A program made the position numbers and the translations under genes. A DNA stretch of 64,000 nucleotides from an uncultured Eubacterium sp. (GTDB lineage Bacteria > Bacillota > Clostridia > Lachnospirales > Lachnospiraceae), in the NCBI GenBank assembly GCA_947178105.1, contig CAMWXD010000006.1:1-64000 (forward strand), written 5' to 3'. A model generated the notes under the pieces. That model was given only the letters and a program-made list of their open reading frames with translations. It made no database searches and was not told the origin of the DNA. Below, in pieces: positions 17,843 through 26,230 of the stretch (position 1 is the stretch's first letter; every line of letters starts with the position of its first letter).

Positions 17843-19501
17843 TTATTCATACTCCGCCTGAAACAGCAGGTTCGAGCAGCGGATCGTCTTTTCCCTGCCA
17901 TCGGCGTCGCATACTCCGTCAAACACCACCGCCGTCCCGTCCGATATCCGGCTGACTCTAATAAGCCGAAGCTGCCTGTCCTGCAAATGTCCCGAAAAGC
18001 CTTCTATCAAAGCCGGGTCCTCTAAAATCTGCAGCAGCATCTCATTGACCTGAAAGCCCTCTGACGCTTCCTGGATATAATCCCGCCGTTCCTTTTTCAG
18101 TACAGGTATATCAAATTCCCTTCCCCGGATCAGCTCTACCATCACTTCTTTAAAGATCTCCACATTTGGAATCAGCTTCTTTCGAAGCTCCGGCTCGCCT
18201 GACGTATCGTCTCTGCATTCTGCCAAAGTAAATTCCCCGGCAGCAAAAAGCCGCCCCAGCAAATACCCAAGGCAGTTTTGATATCTTTCCAGCTTTTTCA
18301 ACCGCAGGCGTTCCTGCTCCTTTAACCATGCATCCTCATCAAAATCAATCTGTTCCTCGCTGTCTTTTTCTATCTTTCTGCGTGCCGCCTGCTGCGGCTC
18401 CAGCGCTTTGTTCAGGTTATAGATTTTATCCGGCCCCTGCAAAAACAGCGGTCGGAAAAAAAGCTCCATCCTCGCAAGCGCGCCGGGGTTTTCCAAAACC
18501 TTGTCAAACAGCTCGCTGCGCAGTGAAAACCTCTGGATCAGCGACATCTGTGACAGCCCTTCCAGTTCCTTTGTGTACAATGCTTTCAAGTCCAGGTGGT
18601 TATTTAAGATTTTCTGGTGCTCATCGATCGCGCGGTTTAAATAGCTTTCGATCACACGCAGGTTGCCCAGATTTTCCTCTTCCTTTTCATTCAGCTTCTG
18701 TATGTTGATATGCTTTTCCTCAAGCTCCGCCGCCCGCGTCTTTACAAGCTCTCGGTACTCCAAAAACTTTTTCCTTGTATCCCGTACGATATCCATATCT
18801 TCTTCCAGAATCTGCTGGTATTCCGCGACCGAATAATTCAGCGCATTTCTGCGCACCTTGTCCATGGCTTCCTGAATCTTCTGCAACTGGATCTGAAGCT
18901 GCTGAAATACATTTTTAATGGCATCCGCAGCCTTGTCATAGCTCTGCTTTTCCAGATGAAGCTGAAAGATCATCTCCTGGATCGTCAGTTTCATATTATT
19001 TTCGACCTCAAGCGTGCCGAGCAGCAGATTATACCCATCGTCGGTCAGACGGTAAGAAGTCCGCTTTACCCCCGTATCCAGATAAACGATCTCATTGGAG
19101 ACATAGCTGATATGCATTTTTTGAAATTCCCGCCGTTCAAAATCATAGCCTTCAAAATACATCGGGCGCCCGTCGTTGGACAAGACCGCATTGACAATGA
19201 AATCACCCAGCTTTCGGCAATCCTCATAAGACATTGGCTTTTCGAACGACGACGTATTGATCGTATCAATGTAAGCCCCGATATCGTCCATCAGGCAGTT
19301 TTCTTTTTTTAACGACTGCTCCATCAGATACAGCATGACCGCAAAGAGCACGTTGAGCTGCTCGTTTACCCCGTCAAACCCATACTGCTTCCACGTCGTT
19401 TTCTGGCTGCTGTTTCCAAATAAAAGGGCGTACAGCCCTACGTTTTTCATCCGCTTTGGGAATTGCTTTAAAAATTCGTACTGCATGTCAGTCCCTTTCA
19501 A
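17843..19501 (-). CDS. jetA: Wadjet kleisin-like subunit JetA (MukF-like)
   Basis: 552 residues, predicted kleisin that bridges the JetC heads. The N-terminal part is helical and winged-helix-like (FKQFPKRMKNVGLYALLFG); the middle (about 170-330) is a helical bundle/coiled coil; the C-terminal part ends in a winged-helix-like IRVSRISDGTAVVFDG. It matches the size of the DUF5716-type JetA of Clostridia, from memory. Its ATG overlaps the jetD stop by four bases. A 95-base purine-rich gap (sense strand) separates it from jetB, the only spacing in the operon. Confidence 0.82.
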   Translation of the reverse strand: MKGTDMQYEFLKQFPKRMKNVGLYALLFGNSSQKTTWKQYGFDGVNEQLNVLFAVMLYLMEQSLKKENCLMDDIGAYIDTINTSSFEKPMSYEDCRKLGDFIVNAVLSNDGRPMYFEGYDFERREFQKMHISYVSNEIVYLDTGVKRTSYRLTDDGYNLLLGTLEVENNMKLTIQEMIFQLHLEKQSYDKAADAIKNVFQQLQIQLQKIQEAMDKVRRNALNYSVAEYQQILEEDMDIVRDTRKKFLEYRELVKTRAAELEEKHINIQKLNEKEEENLGNLRVIESYLNRAIDEHQKILNNHLDLKALYTKELEGLSQMSLIQRFSLRSELFDKVLENPGALARMELFFRPLFLQGPDKIYNLNKALEPQQAARRKIEKDSEEQIDFDEDAWLKEQERLRLKKLERYQNCLGYLLGRLFAAGEFTLAECRDDTSGEPELRKKLIPNVEIFKEVMVELIRGREFDIPVLKKERRDYIQEASEGFQVNEMLLQILEDPALIEGFSGHLQDRQLRLIRVSRISDGTAVVFDGVCDADGREKTIRCSNLLFQAEYE

Positions 19502-20487
19502 AAATCACCGATATTTATAATTTCCTGCGGAATATACCGCCCATCCTCCAATAACTGCTTCATGCCGCCTGCTGCCTGCGCGGTAAAAAAGGAAAAGAAA
19601 TGTCCTGATATGCTCCGGTTCTGCTTTTCCTTTGTAAACGGAAGCGAAGAAACGCTATGGGCTTTTTCCAACATTTTTTCATATGCCCGTACAAACGGCA
19701 GGATCTGATACCCCTGCTGCAAAAAGGATTCCGCCAGGCGCTCATAAATGCCGATCCCTTCATAATCCAAATCCCCAAAATAATAGATCTCATTTTCCTG
19801 CGCCCGCATATACGGCTCCACACAAAAAGAAAAATCCTGAAACGACCGCAGGATTCCCTTTCCCGCACCATAGACCAGCGTCCCAAAGGGCACGCCCAGA
19901 ATCTGTTCCTTTTGCTCCAGCAAATGGCGGCGCATACTGTAAAAGGTATCTTTATTTTCCAATATCAGCAGGTTTTGCGGCGTATTACGGTGGCTGCTGT
20001 AATACGCAAGCGGCTCAGAGGTCTCATAAATGGAAAGCTCCGCCATATCGATCCCGCATCGTTTTAGGATCTTTTTGCCCTGCTCCTGCTGTAAAAATTT
20101 TTCACGCCCCCAGATCTGAAAGCTGCGCTCGTTTTTCGAAATCGGCTCCTGCCTGCTGCCCTGCGTTTTCTGCATATATGCGTTGAGCATCTGCACCCAT
20201 TCCCGGTCTTTGCTGTACTGGTCTAAGTGGCGCAAATAATAGTCTACTGACAATTTCGTATTCATTTTATATTGCAGTTCTTCTTTATAAGCCATATCAT
20301 GCAGCGCCTGCGGCATGTCCGTAATCCAATATTCCTCGTATAATGCAGGCTTTTTGCCGTTCGTTTTAGAAGCCTTTACCGGCTTTAGGCTGCCGCTTTC
20401 AACCTGCCCGTAAATATGCCTGCAAAGCTCTTCATAAGACGCAGCATGTAGTTTTTGTTCTATTTTTTCCAGTGAAATCCGTTTCAT
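19498..20487 (-). CDS. jetD: Wadjet nuclease JetD (Toprim)
   Basis: 329 residues. The C-terminal half carries a Toprim fold: a Glu in NLLILENKDTF near residue 173 and the DxD motif in IYYFGDLDYEGIGIY near 239, the metal-binding residues that cut DNA in topoisomerase VI and JetD. The N-terminal half should be the arm that contacts JetABC. First gene of the operon in transcription order D-A-B-C, which I believe from memory fits type II Wadjet. The upstream promoter was not clearly seen. All motifs needed for activity appear intact. Confidence 0.87.
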   Translation of the reverse strand: MKRISLEKIEQKLHAASYEELCRHIYGQVESGSLKPVKASKTNGKKPALYEEYWITDMPQALHDMAYKEELQYKMNTKLSVDYYLRHLDQYSKDREWVQMLNAYMQKTQGSRQEPISKNERSFQIWGREKFLQQEQGKKILKRCGIDMAELSIYETSEPLAYYSSHRNTPQNLLILENKDTFYSMRRHLLEQKEQILGVPFGTLVYGAGKGILRSFQDFSFCVEPYMRAQENEIYYFGDLDYEGIGIYERLAESFLQQGYQILPFVRAYEKMLEKAHSVSSLPFTKEKQNRSISGHFFSFFTAQAAGGMKQLLEDGRYIPQEIINIGDF

Positions 20488-20601
20488 ACGTATTCCATTC
20501 CCGCCGTTTTTCCTTTTCTTGACAGCTCTAGTATACTCTATCGCTGGATCTTTTTCAAATCTTTTTTAGAATGCACGCCTTTTTTTATTTGACTTTTTTA
20601 T

Positions 20602-20631
20602 TTGACTTTTCCTTCTGTGACACGATATAAT
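20602..20631 (+). promoter_or_regulatory. Strong promoter with almost no 5' leader
   Basis: TTGACT (20602-20607), 18 bases, TATAAT (20626-20631). The expected transcription start, about 20638, falls at the AAGGAGG ribosome site (20638-20644) of the gene at 20653, so the leader would be only about 15 bases. Confidence 0.65.
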
Positions 20632-20652
20632 GACAAAAAGGAGGCTATCACA

Positions 20653-22281
20653 ATGGGAATGTATATAAACAGCAGCATACCATACGCAGTCTATAAAGAA
20701 ATCCTGCTGGATCCGTATTTTGTTGATAAATCCAGCCTAATCGACGAGCTGATCCCTGTTCTCGGAAAAAGAGACCGGTATATCTGCATTACCAGGCCCA
20801 GGCGCTTTGGAAAAACAGTTATGGCAGCTATGATTGCCGCCTTTTTTGGAACAGCAGGGCCAGAAGGCGACGGCTCGCTGTTTGACCACCTGGAAATTGC
20901 AAGCTCCAAAAATTATGCCGCTCATCTGCACAAGCACCCTGTGATCTATATTGATTTCAGCCGTACGCCGGAAACATGCAGCAGCTACCTGTCCTATATT
21001 TCACGTATTATAAATGGCATAAAGGAAGATTTGCTGGATGCATTTCCGACACTTTCCATAGACCCGGCAAAGCCTTTATGGGATATGATGCAGTATATTT
21101 TTGAAAAAACAAAAAGCAGATTTATTTTTGTGCTGGACGAATGGGACGCCGTATTCCATATGCCCTTTCTTTCGAAAAAAGACCAGGCAGAATACCTGCT
21201 GTTTTTAAAAAATTTATTAAAAGACCAGATCTATGCCGAGCTTGCCTATATGACAGGGATTCTCCCCATTGCCCAATACTCCAGCGGCTCACAGCTCAAT
21301 ATGTTTGTAGAATATGATATGGCAGGCTCCGAAAAATTCTGCGAATACTTTGGCTTTTTAAATACAGAAGTCGACCGGCTGTACCATGCCTACCTGCATA
21401 CAGCCTCACAGAAAAAGATTACAAGACAAGACCTGCGCAACTGGTATGACGGCTACCATACGGCTACCGGAAAAAGGCTGTATAATCCACGTTCTGTCGT
21501 ACTGGCGCTGACAGACAATCAGCTTCGCAGCTACTGGACCAGCGCAGGGCCTTATGATGAGATCTTTTATTATATCCGCAATAACATTGATTCTGTCAGA
21601 GACGACCTTGCACTGCTGGCAGCAGGAGAACATATCAGTGCCAAAATCGGGCAGTTTACTGCTGTTTCGATGGAGTTGGAAACACGGGAACAGATTTACT
21701 CCGCTATGGTCGTTTACGGGCTTTTAACTTATGAAGACGGTGAGGTATTTATCCCAAATAAAGAGCTGATGGATAAATACAATGAGCTTCTTTTGTCAAA
21801 AGATTCGCTTGGATACGTATACAGGCTTGCAAAAAAATCCGAAATCATGCTGCGGGCAACAATCAACGGTGATACAAAAACAATGGAAGAAATCTTACAG
21901 TTTGCCCACCATACCGAAGCCCCGATTCTTTCCTACAACAATGAAACCGAACTGTCAGCCGTTGTCAATCTCTGTTATCTGGCTGCAAGAGACAGTTACC
22001 GGATTGAGCGCGAAGATAAAGCGGGAAAAGGATACGTAGATTTTATTTTTTATCCGCAGGGAAAACATCTGGACGGAATCATCCTGGAACTAAAGGTGGA
22101 CAGCACCCCGCAAGAAGCAATCCGCCAGATCAAAGAAAAGCAATATGCTTTCCGTTTTCAGGGCACCCTCGCTGAAAAAAACAAATTGACATGCCGGATT
22201 TTGGCTGTCGGTATCAGCTACAGCAAGAAAACGAAAGAACACCATTGTAAAATAGAAATACTGCATGAGCCGTCTCAATAA
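20653..22281 (+). CDS. AAA-ATPase-like / PD-(D/E)XK nuclease fusion
   Basis: 542 residues with the two-part layout of AAA-ATPase-like (PF09820) plus PDDEXK_9 (PF08011), recognised by memory. Seen: the family's atypical P-loop ITRPRRFGKTV near residue 43, Walker B FIFVLDEWDAVF near 160, then a C-terminal nuclease with GYVDFIFYP near 459 and ILELKVDS near 477 (D...E-x-K) and QIKEKQYA. Such proteins are numerous in gut anaerobes; the role is unknown, with mobile-element or defence links suggested. It sits directly beside the Wadjet operon, divergent from jetD. The start at 20653 has AAGGAGG; an earlier ATG at 20602 would overlap the -35 box. Confidence 0.85.
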   Translation: MGMYINSSIPYAVYKEILLDPYFVDKSSLIDELIPVLGKRDRYICITRPRRFGKTVMAAMIAAFFGTAGPEGDGSLFDHLEIASSKNYAAHLHKHPVIYIDFSRTPETCSSYLSYISRIINGIKEDLLDAFPTLSIDPAKPLWDMMQYIFEKTKSRFIFVLDEWDAVFHMPFLSKKDQAEYLLFLKNLLKDQIYAELAYMTGILPIAQYSSGSQLNMFVEYDMAGSEKFCEYFGFLNTEVDRLYHAYLHTASQKKITRQDLRNWYDGYHTATGKRLYNPRSVVLALTDNQLRSYWTSAGPYDEIFYYIRNNIDSVRDDLALLAAGEHISAKIGQFTAVSMELETREQIYSAMVVYGLLTYEDGEVFIPNKELMDKYNELLLSKDSLGYVYRLAKKSEIMLRATINGDTKTMEEILQFAHHTEAPILSYNNETELSAVVNLCYLAARDSYRIEREDKAGKGYVDFIFYPQGKHLDGIILELKVDSTPQEAIRQIKEKQYAFRFQGTLAEKNKLTCRILAVGISYSKKTKEHHCKIEILHEPSQ

Positions 22282-22286
22282 GACAT

Positions 22287-22339
22287 GAAAAAACAGGCTG
22301 ACGAACAGGGATCTGATGTATTCCTGTCCGCCAGCCTGT
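22287..22339 (-). terminator. Terminator behind the FprA flavoprotein gene
   Basis: ACAGGCTG (22293-22300) pairs with CAGCCTGT (22332-22339), with inner AACAGG/CCTGT pairing, and a T-rich tract follows on the minus strand (22287-22293). Confidence 0.65.
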
Positions 22340-22391
22340 ACCGTTCTTTCTGCATTTTCTTGCGCTATCTATGCAAGCTTATTATGCAAAC

Positions 22392-23567
22392 TTATACTCC
22401 AGCATTTACAATCGCATCTGCCAGTGCTTCCAGATCTGCCATATTCTCTTCTTTTAATGTAGACCTGATCGTTACCACCGGCTCCACAATTGATATATTT
22501 TTCATCGTTTCAAGGACAGCCTTCATCGTCCTTGCAGCCGTCGGCCCCCAGGACCCGTTTTCTAAAATCCCAACCGTCCGTTTCTGATAAGCCTTGCTCT
22601 GCAAATGGTGCAGGAAATCCTGCATACATGGAAATACACCGCCGTCATAGCTGGCTGCTGCCAGGATCATGCGGTCATAGCGGAAGGCGTCTTCAATCAC
22701 CTCTGCCATATCCTCCCTTGCAAGGTCGCTGACGACTACCTTTTCCACGCCTTTTTCGCGCAGCATTTCCGCGAGCTTTTTCGCCGCCTTTGCCGTATTG
22801 CCATGAATCGACGCATATGCTACAAGCACGCCTTTATTTTCCGCTCGGTAGCTGCTCCATGTATCGTACAGGCCGATATAGTAGCCCAGGTTCTCTTTTA
22901 AGATCGGGCCATGCAGCGGGCAGATCATCGCTATATCCAGCTTTGCCGCCTTTTTTAAAAGTGCCTGTACCGAAGTCCCGTATTTGCCGACAATATTAAA
23001 ATAATATCTTCTTGCCTCACATGCCCAGCCTTCGTCATCCTCTGTGTCCATCGCTCCAAACTTGCCGAAACCATCGGCGGAAAACAGTACCTTTTCACTG
23101 CTTTCATAAGTAACCATAACCTCCGGCCAATGTACCATCGGCGCCATATAAAAATGCAATGTATGTGAACCGAGCGACAGCGTATCGCCTTCTTTTACCT
23201 CAATCGACCGGTCGTCCAGCTCTACCTGAAAAAACTGCGGCAGCATTTGAAACGTTTTCGCATTTCCTACAATCACAACCTGCGGATACAGCTCCAGCAG
23301 CCTGCCAATGCTTCCCGCATGATCCGGCTCCAGATGCGAAATCACCAGAAAATCCAGCGTCCTGCCGTCCAGCGCAGCCTGTAAATTCTGCTCCCATTCC
23401 TTCATCCCTCTGGCATCTACCGTATCCATCAGCGCTGTCTTTTCATCCAGGATCAAATAAGAGTTGTACGTCACACCGTCCGGCACGACATATTGGCTCT
23501 CAAACAAGTCAATCTCCCTGTCGTCCACTCCGATATATTTGATCGAATCTGAAATTGTTACCTGCAT
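22392..23567 (-). CDS. FprA-type A flavoprotein (O2/NO-reducing)
   Basis: 391 residues: an N-terminal metallo-beta-lactamase-like di-iron domain with the ligand motif ISHLEPDHAGSI near residue 76 and further His at HWPEV and PLHGP, then a C-terminal flavodoxin domain starting with VAYASIHGNTAKAAK near 252 that binds FMN. In Clostridia these enzymes reduce oxygen to water or nitric oxide to N2O and protect anaerobes. It is a single-gene unit with AAAGGAG before the ATG and a hairpin behind it. Whether it prefers O2 or NO cannot be read. Confidence 0.92.
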   Translation of the reverse strand: MQVTISDSIKYIGVDDREIDLFESQYVVPDGVTYNSYLILDEKTALMDTVDARGMKEWEQNLQAALDGRTLDFLVISHLEPDHAGSIGRLLELYPQVVIVGNAKTFQMLPQFFQVELDDRSIEVKEGDTLSLGSHTLHFYMAPMVHWPEVMVTYESSEKVLFSADGFGKFGAMDTEDDEGWACEARRYYFNIVGKYGTSVQALLKKAAKLDIAMICPLHGPILKENLGYYIGLYDTWSSYRAENKGVLVAYASIHGNTAKAAKKLAEMLREKGVEKVVVSDLAREDMAEVIEDAFRYDRMILAAASYDGGVFPCMQDFLHHLQSKAYQKRTVGILENGSWGPTAARTMKAVLETMKNISIVEPVVTIRSTLKEENMADLEALADAIVNAGV

Positions 23568-23701
23568 ATTCCTTCTCCTTTCAAGTGTTTTCCAAAATTA
23601 ATAAGAAACGTTTCTGAAGTATATTTCTCACATGGTTTATAGTATAACCTATGCCTACATGTTTTTCAAACATTTTCTGTGTTAATTTTGAGATTTTAAT
23701 T

Positions 23702-24294
23702 TTTGCATACGGAAATGCCTGCCATGATATCCGTGCACTGGCCAGGCAGGTTGAAGAATTTAAATTCGGGGAAAAATATGTTAAAATAGAAACGGATTAT
23801 AAAAAACTTCAGAGGCAAAGGGCAGACTGAAAGAACGCACACAGCAGTATTATGCCATGGCATCTGAACTGGAAGAGGAACGCGGGAAGAACAAAAAACA
23901 GAAAGCTGGAAAGGGAAGACCGGCTGAAAAGGTATCTGTATGGCAGTATGCTGGAGAGCGGAAACCAGAAACAGCAAAAAGAGATCGTACAGGAGTTGAT
24001 TTCCGATATAGCCCACCAGACGCTGACGCCGACTGCTAAGTAGGTGCACAGACTTATACGTTTTTTGTGAGAATAGATATCAGCGATAACGGCATCGGCA
24101 TTGCGCAGGAGGAATGTGTGAAAATATTTGCCAGGTTTTACCGCAGTTTTGAGGTGGCGGATGAACCGGGAGTGGGCATCGGGCTTTATCTGGCCAGGGA
24201 ATTGATACAGGCGCAGAAAGGGTATATCAAGGTGAAGGCGGAAAAAGGAAAAGGGTGTTTGTTTTCTGTTTTTCTGCCGGCAGGAAAGCAGTAA
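23702..24294 (+). pseudogene. Degenerate sensor histidine kinase with internal deletion
   Basis: Three coding-like pieces lie in line. 23702-23829 reads as a charged coiled coil (FKFGEKYVKIETDYKKLQ) ending in a stop. 23855-24040 reads MLESGNQKQQKEIVQEL then ISDIAHQTLTPTA, a histidine-kinase dimerisation H-box, then stop. 24067-24294 reads ISDNGIGIAQEE and GVGIGLYLARE, the G1 and G2 boxes of the kinase ATPase domain. The N-box and most of the catalytic domain are missing, so the kinase is dead. The first piece may be from another gene. No response regulator remains. Confidence 0.7.
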
Positions 24295-24384
24295 ATAAAT
24301 GGGGTGAGAGATTGGCCCCAAATATGATATCTAGAAGTTGCAGTTCAACTGGCATGGGTGTGAGCTGTATTCCTAGATCTATAT

Positions 24385-24430
24385 ATCTATAAAAATATAG
24401 ATTGTTGTTTTTGGCAGACTTGTGTATAAT
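24385..24430 (+). promoter_or_regulatory. Promoter and candidate autoregulatory operator of the toxin-antitoxin pair
   Basis: TTGTTG (24402-24407), 17 bases, TATAAT (24425-24430). An inverted repeat ATCTATA-4-TATAGAT (24385-24402) touches the -35 box and would suit binding by an antitoxin dimer. Confidence 0.5.
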
Positions 24431-24454
24431 GGAAATAGAAAAGGAGGGCGGTAT

Positions 24455-24781
24455 ATGAGTGAATTGTCAATTTTGGGCGTTATGAAAGCCATCGTTCCGA
24501 TTACCCGGTTCAATAAAGGCGAGGCAAATCGGATTTTTGATGAGGTAGAGGCTGGAGGAACGAAGGTTGTGATGAAGAATAACCGGCCTGCCTGTGTCCT
24601 GATGTCTCCAAGCCAGTATGAGTCTCTGATGGAAATGCTTTCTGACTATATTATGCAGGAAGAGGCGGAAAACAGGATGGTATACTACAATCCGAAAGAA
24701 TCTCTGTCTCATGAGGATATGATGAGGGAGCTGGATATCACAGAGGAGGAACTGGATGGCATAGAGGTGGAGATTGAGTGA
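24455..24781 (+). CDS. Type II antitoxin, Phd/YefM-RelB type
   Basis: 108 residues. The N-terminal part has the Phd/YefM DNA-binding arrangement: IVPITRFNKGEANRIFDEV, then VVMKNNRPACVLMSPSQYE near residue 44, where repressors of this family typically have the 'V..N..P.AVL.s..eY' pattern. The acidic C-terminal tail (ITEEELDGIEVEIE) should wrap and block the toxin. It lies 12 bases before the toxin gene. The ATG at 24455 has AAAGGAGG; an in-frame ATG at 24422 overlaps the -10 box. Confidence 0.85.
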   Translation: MSELSILGVMKAIVPITRFNKGEANRIFDEVEAGGTKVVMKNNRPACVLMSPSQYESLMEMLSDYIMQEEAENRMVYYNPKESLSHEDMMRELDITEEELDGIEVEIE

Positions 24782-24793
24782 GGGATTGTATGG

Positions 24794-25132
24794 ATGAACT
24801 GGAATATTGAGTATATGAAAGAAGCGCAGCGTGATTTAAAACGGCTAGATCCTTATAATCGGAAAATTATACTGAAAGCGATTGAAAAAACGGCAGAACG
24901 TCCGTTGCCCCCGCCAGATGGAATCGGGAAACCGCTTGGGAACCATGCCGGTTCCAGACTGAGCGGGTATTATAAGATTAAACTGCGTGGTCTCGGATAT
25001 CGGGTTGTGTATCAGCTGGTAACAGATGGAGAGACTATGAGGATTATCGTGATATCTGTCCGTGATGACGAAACTGTTTATAAAGAAGCAGAGCGGAGAA
25101 TTCATGATTTTATAAAACGAAGCGTACAATGA
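24794..25132 (+). CDS. RelE/ParE-type toxin
   Basis: 112 residues of the RelE/ParE superfamily, usually a ribosome-dependent mRNA interferase. Seen: EYMKEAQRDLKRLDPYNRKI helix pair, GIGKPLGNHAGSRLSGYYKI, then the RGLGYRVVYQLV strand and IIVISVRDDETVYKEAERR ending, matching RelE/StbE. The basic and Tyr residues needed are present, so it looks functional. Its antitoxin is directly upstream. The pair sits between remnants of a dead kinase and a dead permease, so it may have inserted there or survived their decay. Confidence 0.85.
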   Translation: MNWNIEYMKEAQRDLKRLDPYNRKIILKAIEKTAERPLPPPDGIGKPLGNHAGSRLSGYYKIKLRGLGYRVVYQLVTDGETMRIIVISVRDDETVYKEAERRIHDFIKRSVQ

Positions 25133-25285
25133 GAGATCCAAGCAGGGACGTAATTCATGTGGGAGTTTTCGTTTGGATCGCCGGATGGGTAAGCAGCAGG
25201 AAATCATATGTAGAGAGAGGCATCTTGGAGTAGAATCTAAGGTGCTTTTTTGCTGTCCATCCGCCCGACGTACTCGTGAGCAGCA

Positions 25286-25642
25286 GTGGAATTATATCAA
25301 AACTGTAATATTTGCGCTCGCAGCCAAGCCGAGCATTCAAACAGCCCGGAAAATATAAAAATTGCCGGATTTGCAGAAATTACCGTTTCTGCTGCATTTA
25401 CTGTATCTACAGGCTGTATATATCTGGGCGGGACATTTGTACTGGCAGTGCTTGTCGTATGCACATGCGCGGAACGACTGCTGGCATCTACGCTGGGCAA
25501 TACGTTTTTCTTTCGGATGCAGCTGACCGTGCTGCCATGCGTGGCAATGCTGCCGGTGCTGGCGGCAGTCGCCTATGTGATACCGAAGTAGCAATTTGCG
25601 AAAATGAGCAGAGAAAGCGTGGTGGAGCGTATCAGGAGCTGA
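25286..25642 (+). pseudogene. 3' remnant of an FtsX-type ABC permease
   Basis: One frame reads a hydrophobic stretch (CIYLGGTFVLAVLVVC, later LTVLPCVAMLPVLAAVAYVI) and then, past a TAG stop after VIPK, MSRESVVERIRS and a final TGA at 25640. The ending 'IP....MS+ESVVERIR' is typical of FtsX/MacB-like (BceB-type) permeases. Only the last membrane helices remain and an in-frame stop breaks them. Together with the kinase remnant at 23.7-24.3 kb this suggests a lost peptide-sensing two-component/ABC system. The stretch 25133-25285 shows nothing else. Confidence 0.5.
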
Positions 25643-25692
25643 AGATGCAATAACATCCGGACTGGCAGCAGCATGAGCGAATTTGTTCATAC

Positions 25693-25728
25693 CAAAAAAT
25701 GAGGCTCTGAAAAAACTTCAAAGCCTCA
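25693..25728 (-). terminator. Terminator behind the Rrf2 regulator gene
   Basis: TGAGGCT (25700-25706) pairs with AGCCTCA (25722-25728); a T6 run follows on the minus strand. Confidence 0.65.
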
Positions 25729-25740
25729 AATTCCAGTTGC

Positions 25741-26169
25741 TCAGATTAATTTCTTTGTATCCCGCATAATATCTTCCATGGTGATCGAAGAAAGCTCATC
25801 CTCCATTGCCTTTTGCACCCGCATCAGCTTATCATCCAAAACCACATGGATATTCTTTCCCACCGGACAGTCTGCATTTGGATTCTCATGAAAATGAAAC
25901 AGCTCTCCATTTTCAATACATGCAACAGCATTGTATATATCCAAAAAAGAAATCTCATTCAGAGGCTTACAGATCGAAGCCCCGCCAGAGCCTCTTGCTA
26001 CCTCCACAAGCCCTGCTGCTTTTAATTGCCCCAGAATCTTACGTACAATCACCGGATTCACATTTGTGCTGCCAGCCAAAAAATCACTTGTTACTTTATA
26101 TTCATCCTGAAATACATCGATACAGGCAAAGATATGGACGGCAAGCGTAAATCTGCTTGAAATCTGCAT
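25741..26169 (-). CDS. Rrf2-family transcriptional regulator
   Basis: 142 residues. The N-terminal winged helix is clear: RFTLAVHIFACIDVF, the recognition part NVNPVIVRKILGQLKAAGLV near residue 37, and the wing GSGGASICKPLNEIS near 61. Two Cys in the sensor half (ACIENGE and ADCPVG) fall short of the three of Fe-S-binding IscR/NsrR, so it may sense thiols or something else, as in YwnA-like members. ATG at 26169 has a GAGAGG site. It lies 61 bases behind the SGNH gene, same strand. Target genes unknown. Confidence 0.88.
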   Translation of the reverse strand: MQISSRFTLAVHIFACIDVFQDEYKVTSDFLAGSTNVNPVIVRKILGQLKAAGLVEVARGSGGASICKPLNEISFLDIYNAVACIENGELFHFHENPNADCPVGKNIHVVLDDKLMRVQKAMEDELSSITMEDIMRDTKKLI

Positions 26170-26230
26170 GGTAAACACCTCTCTTTCGTACCATATTTGA
26201 TCTTTTATAAACGGATGGCTGCATGTTATT

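Noticed and set aside
18806-19483. Plus-strand open frames across jetA and other Wadjet genes
   Set aside because: Antisense to conserved, coupled genes; no ribosome sites.
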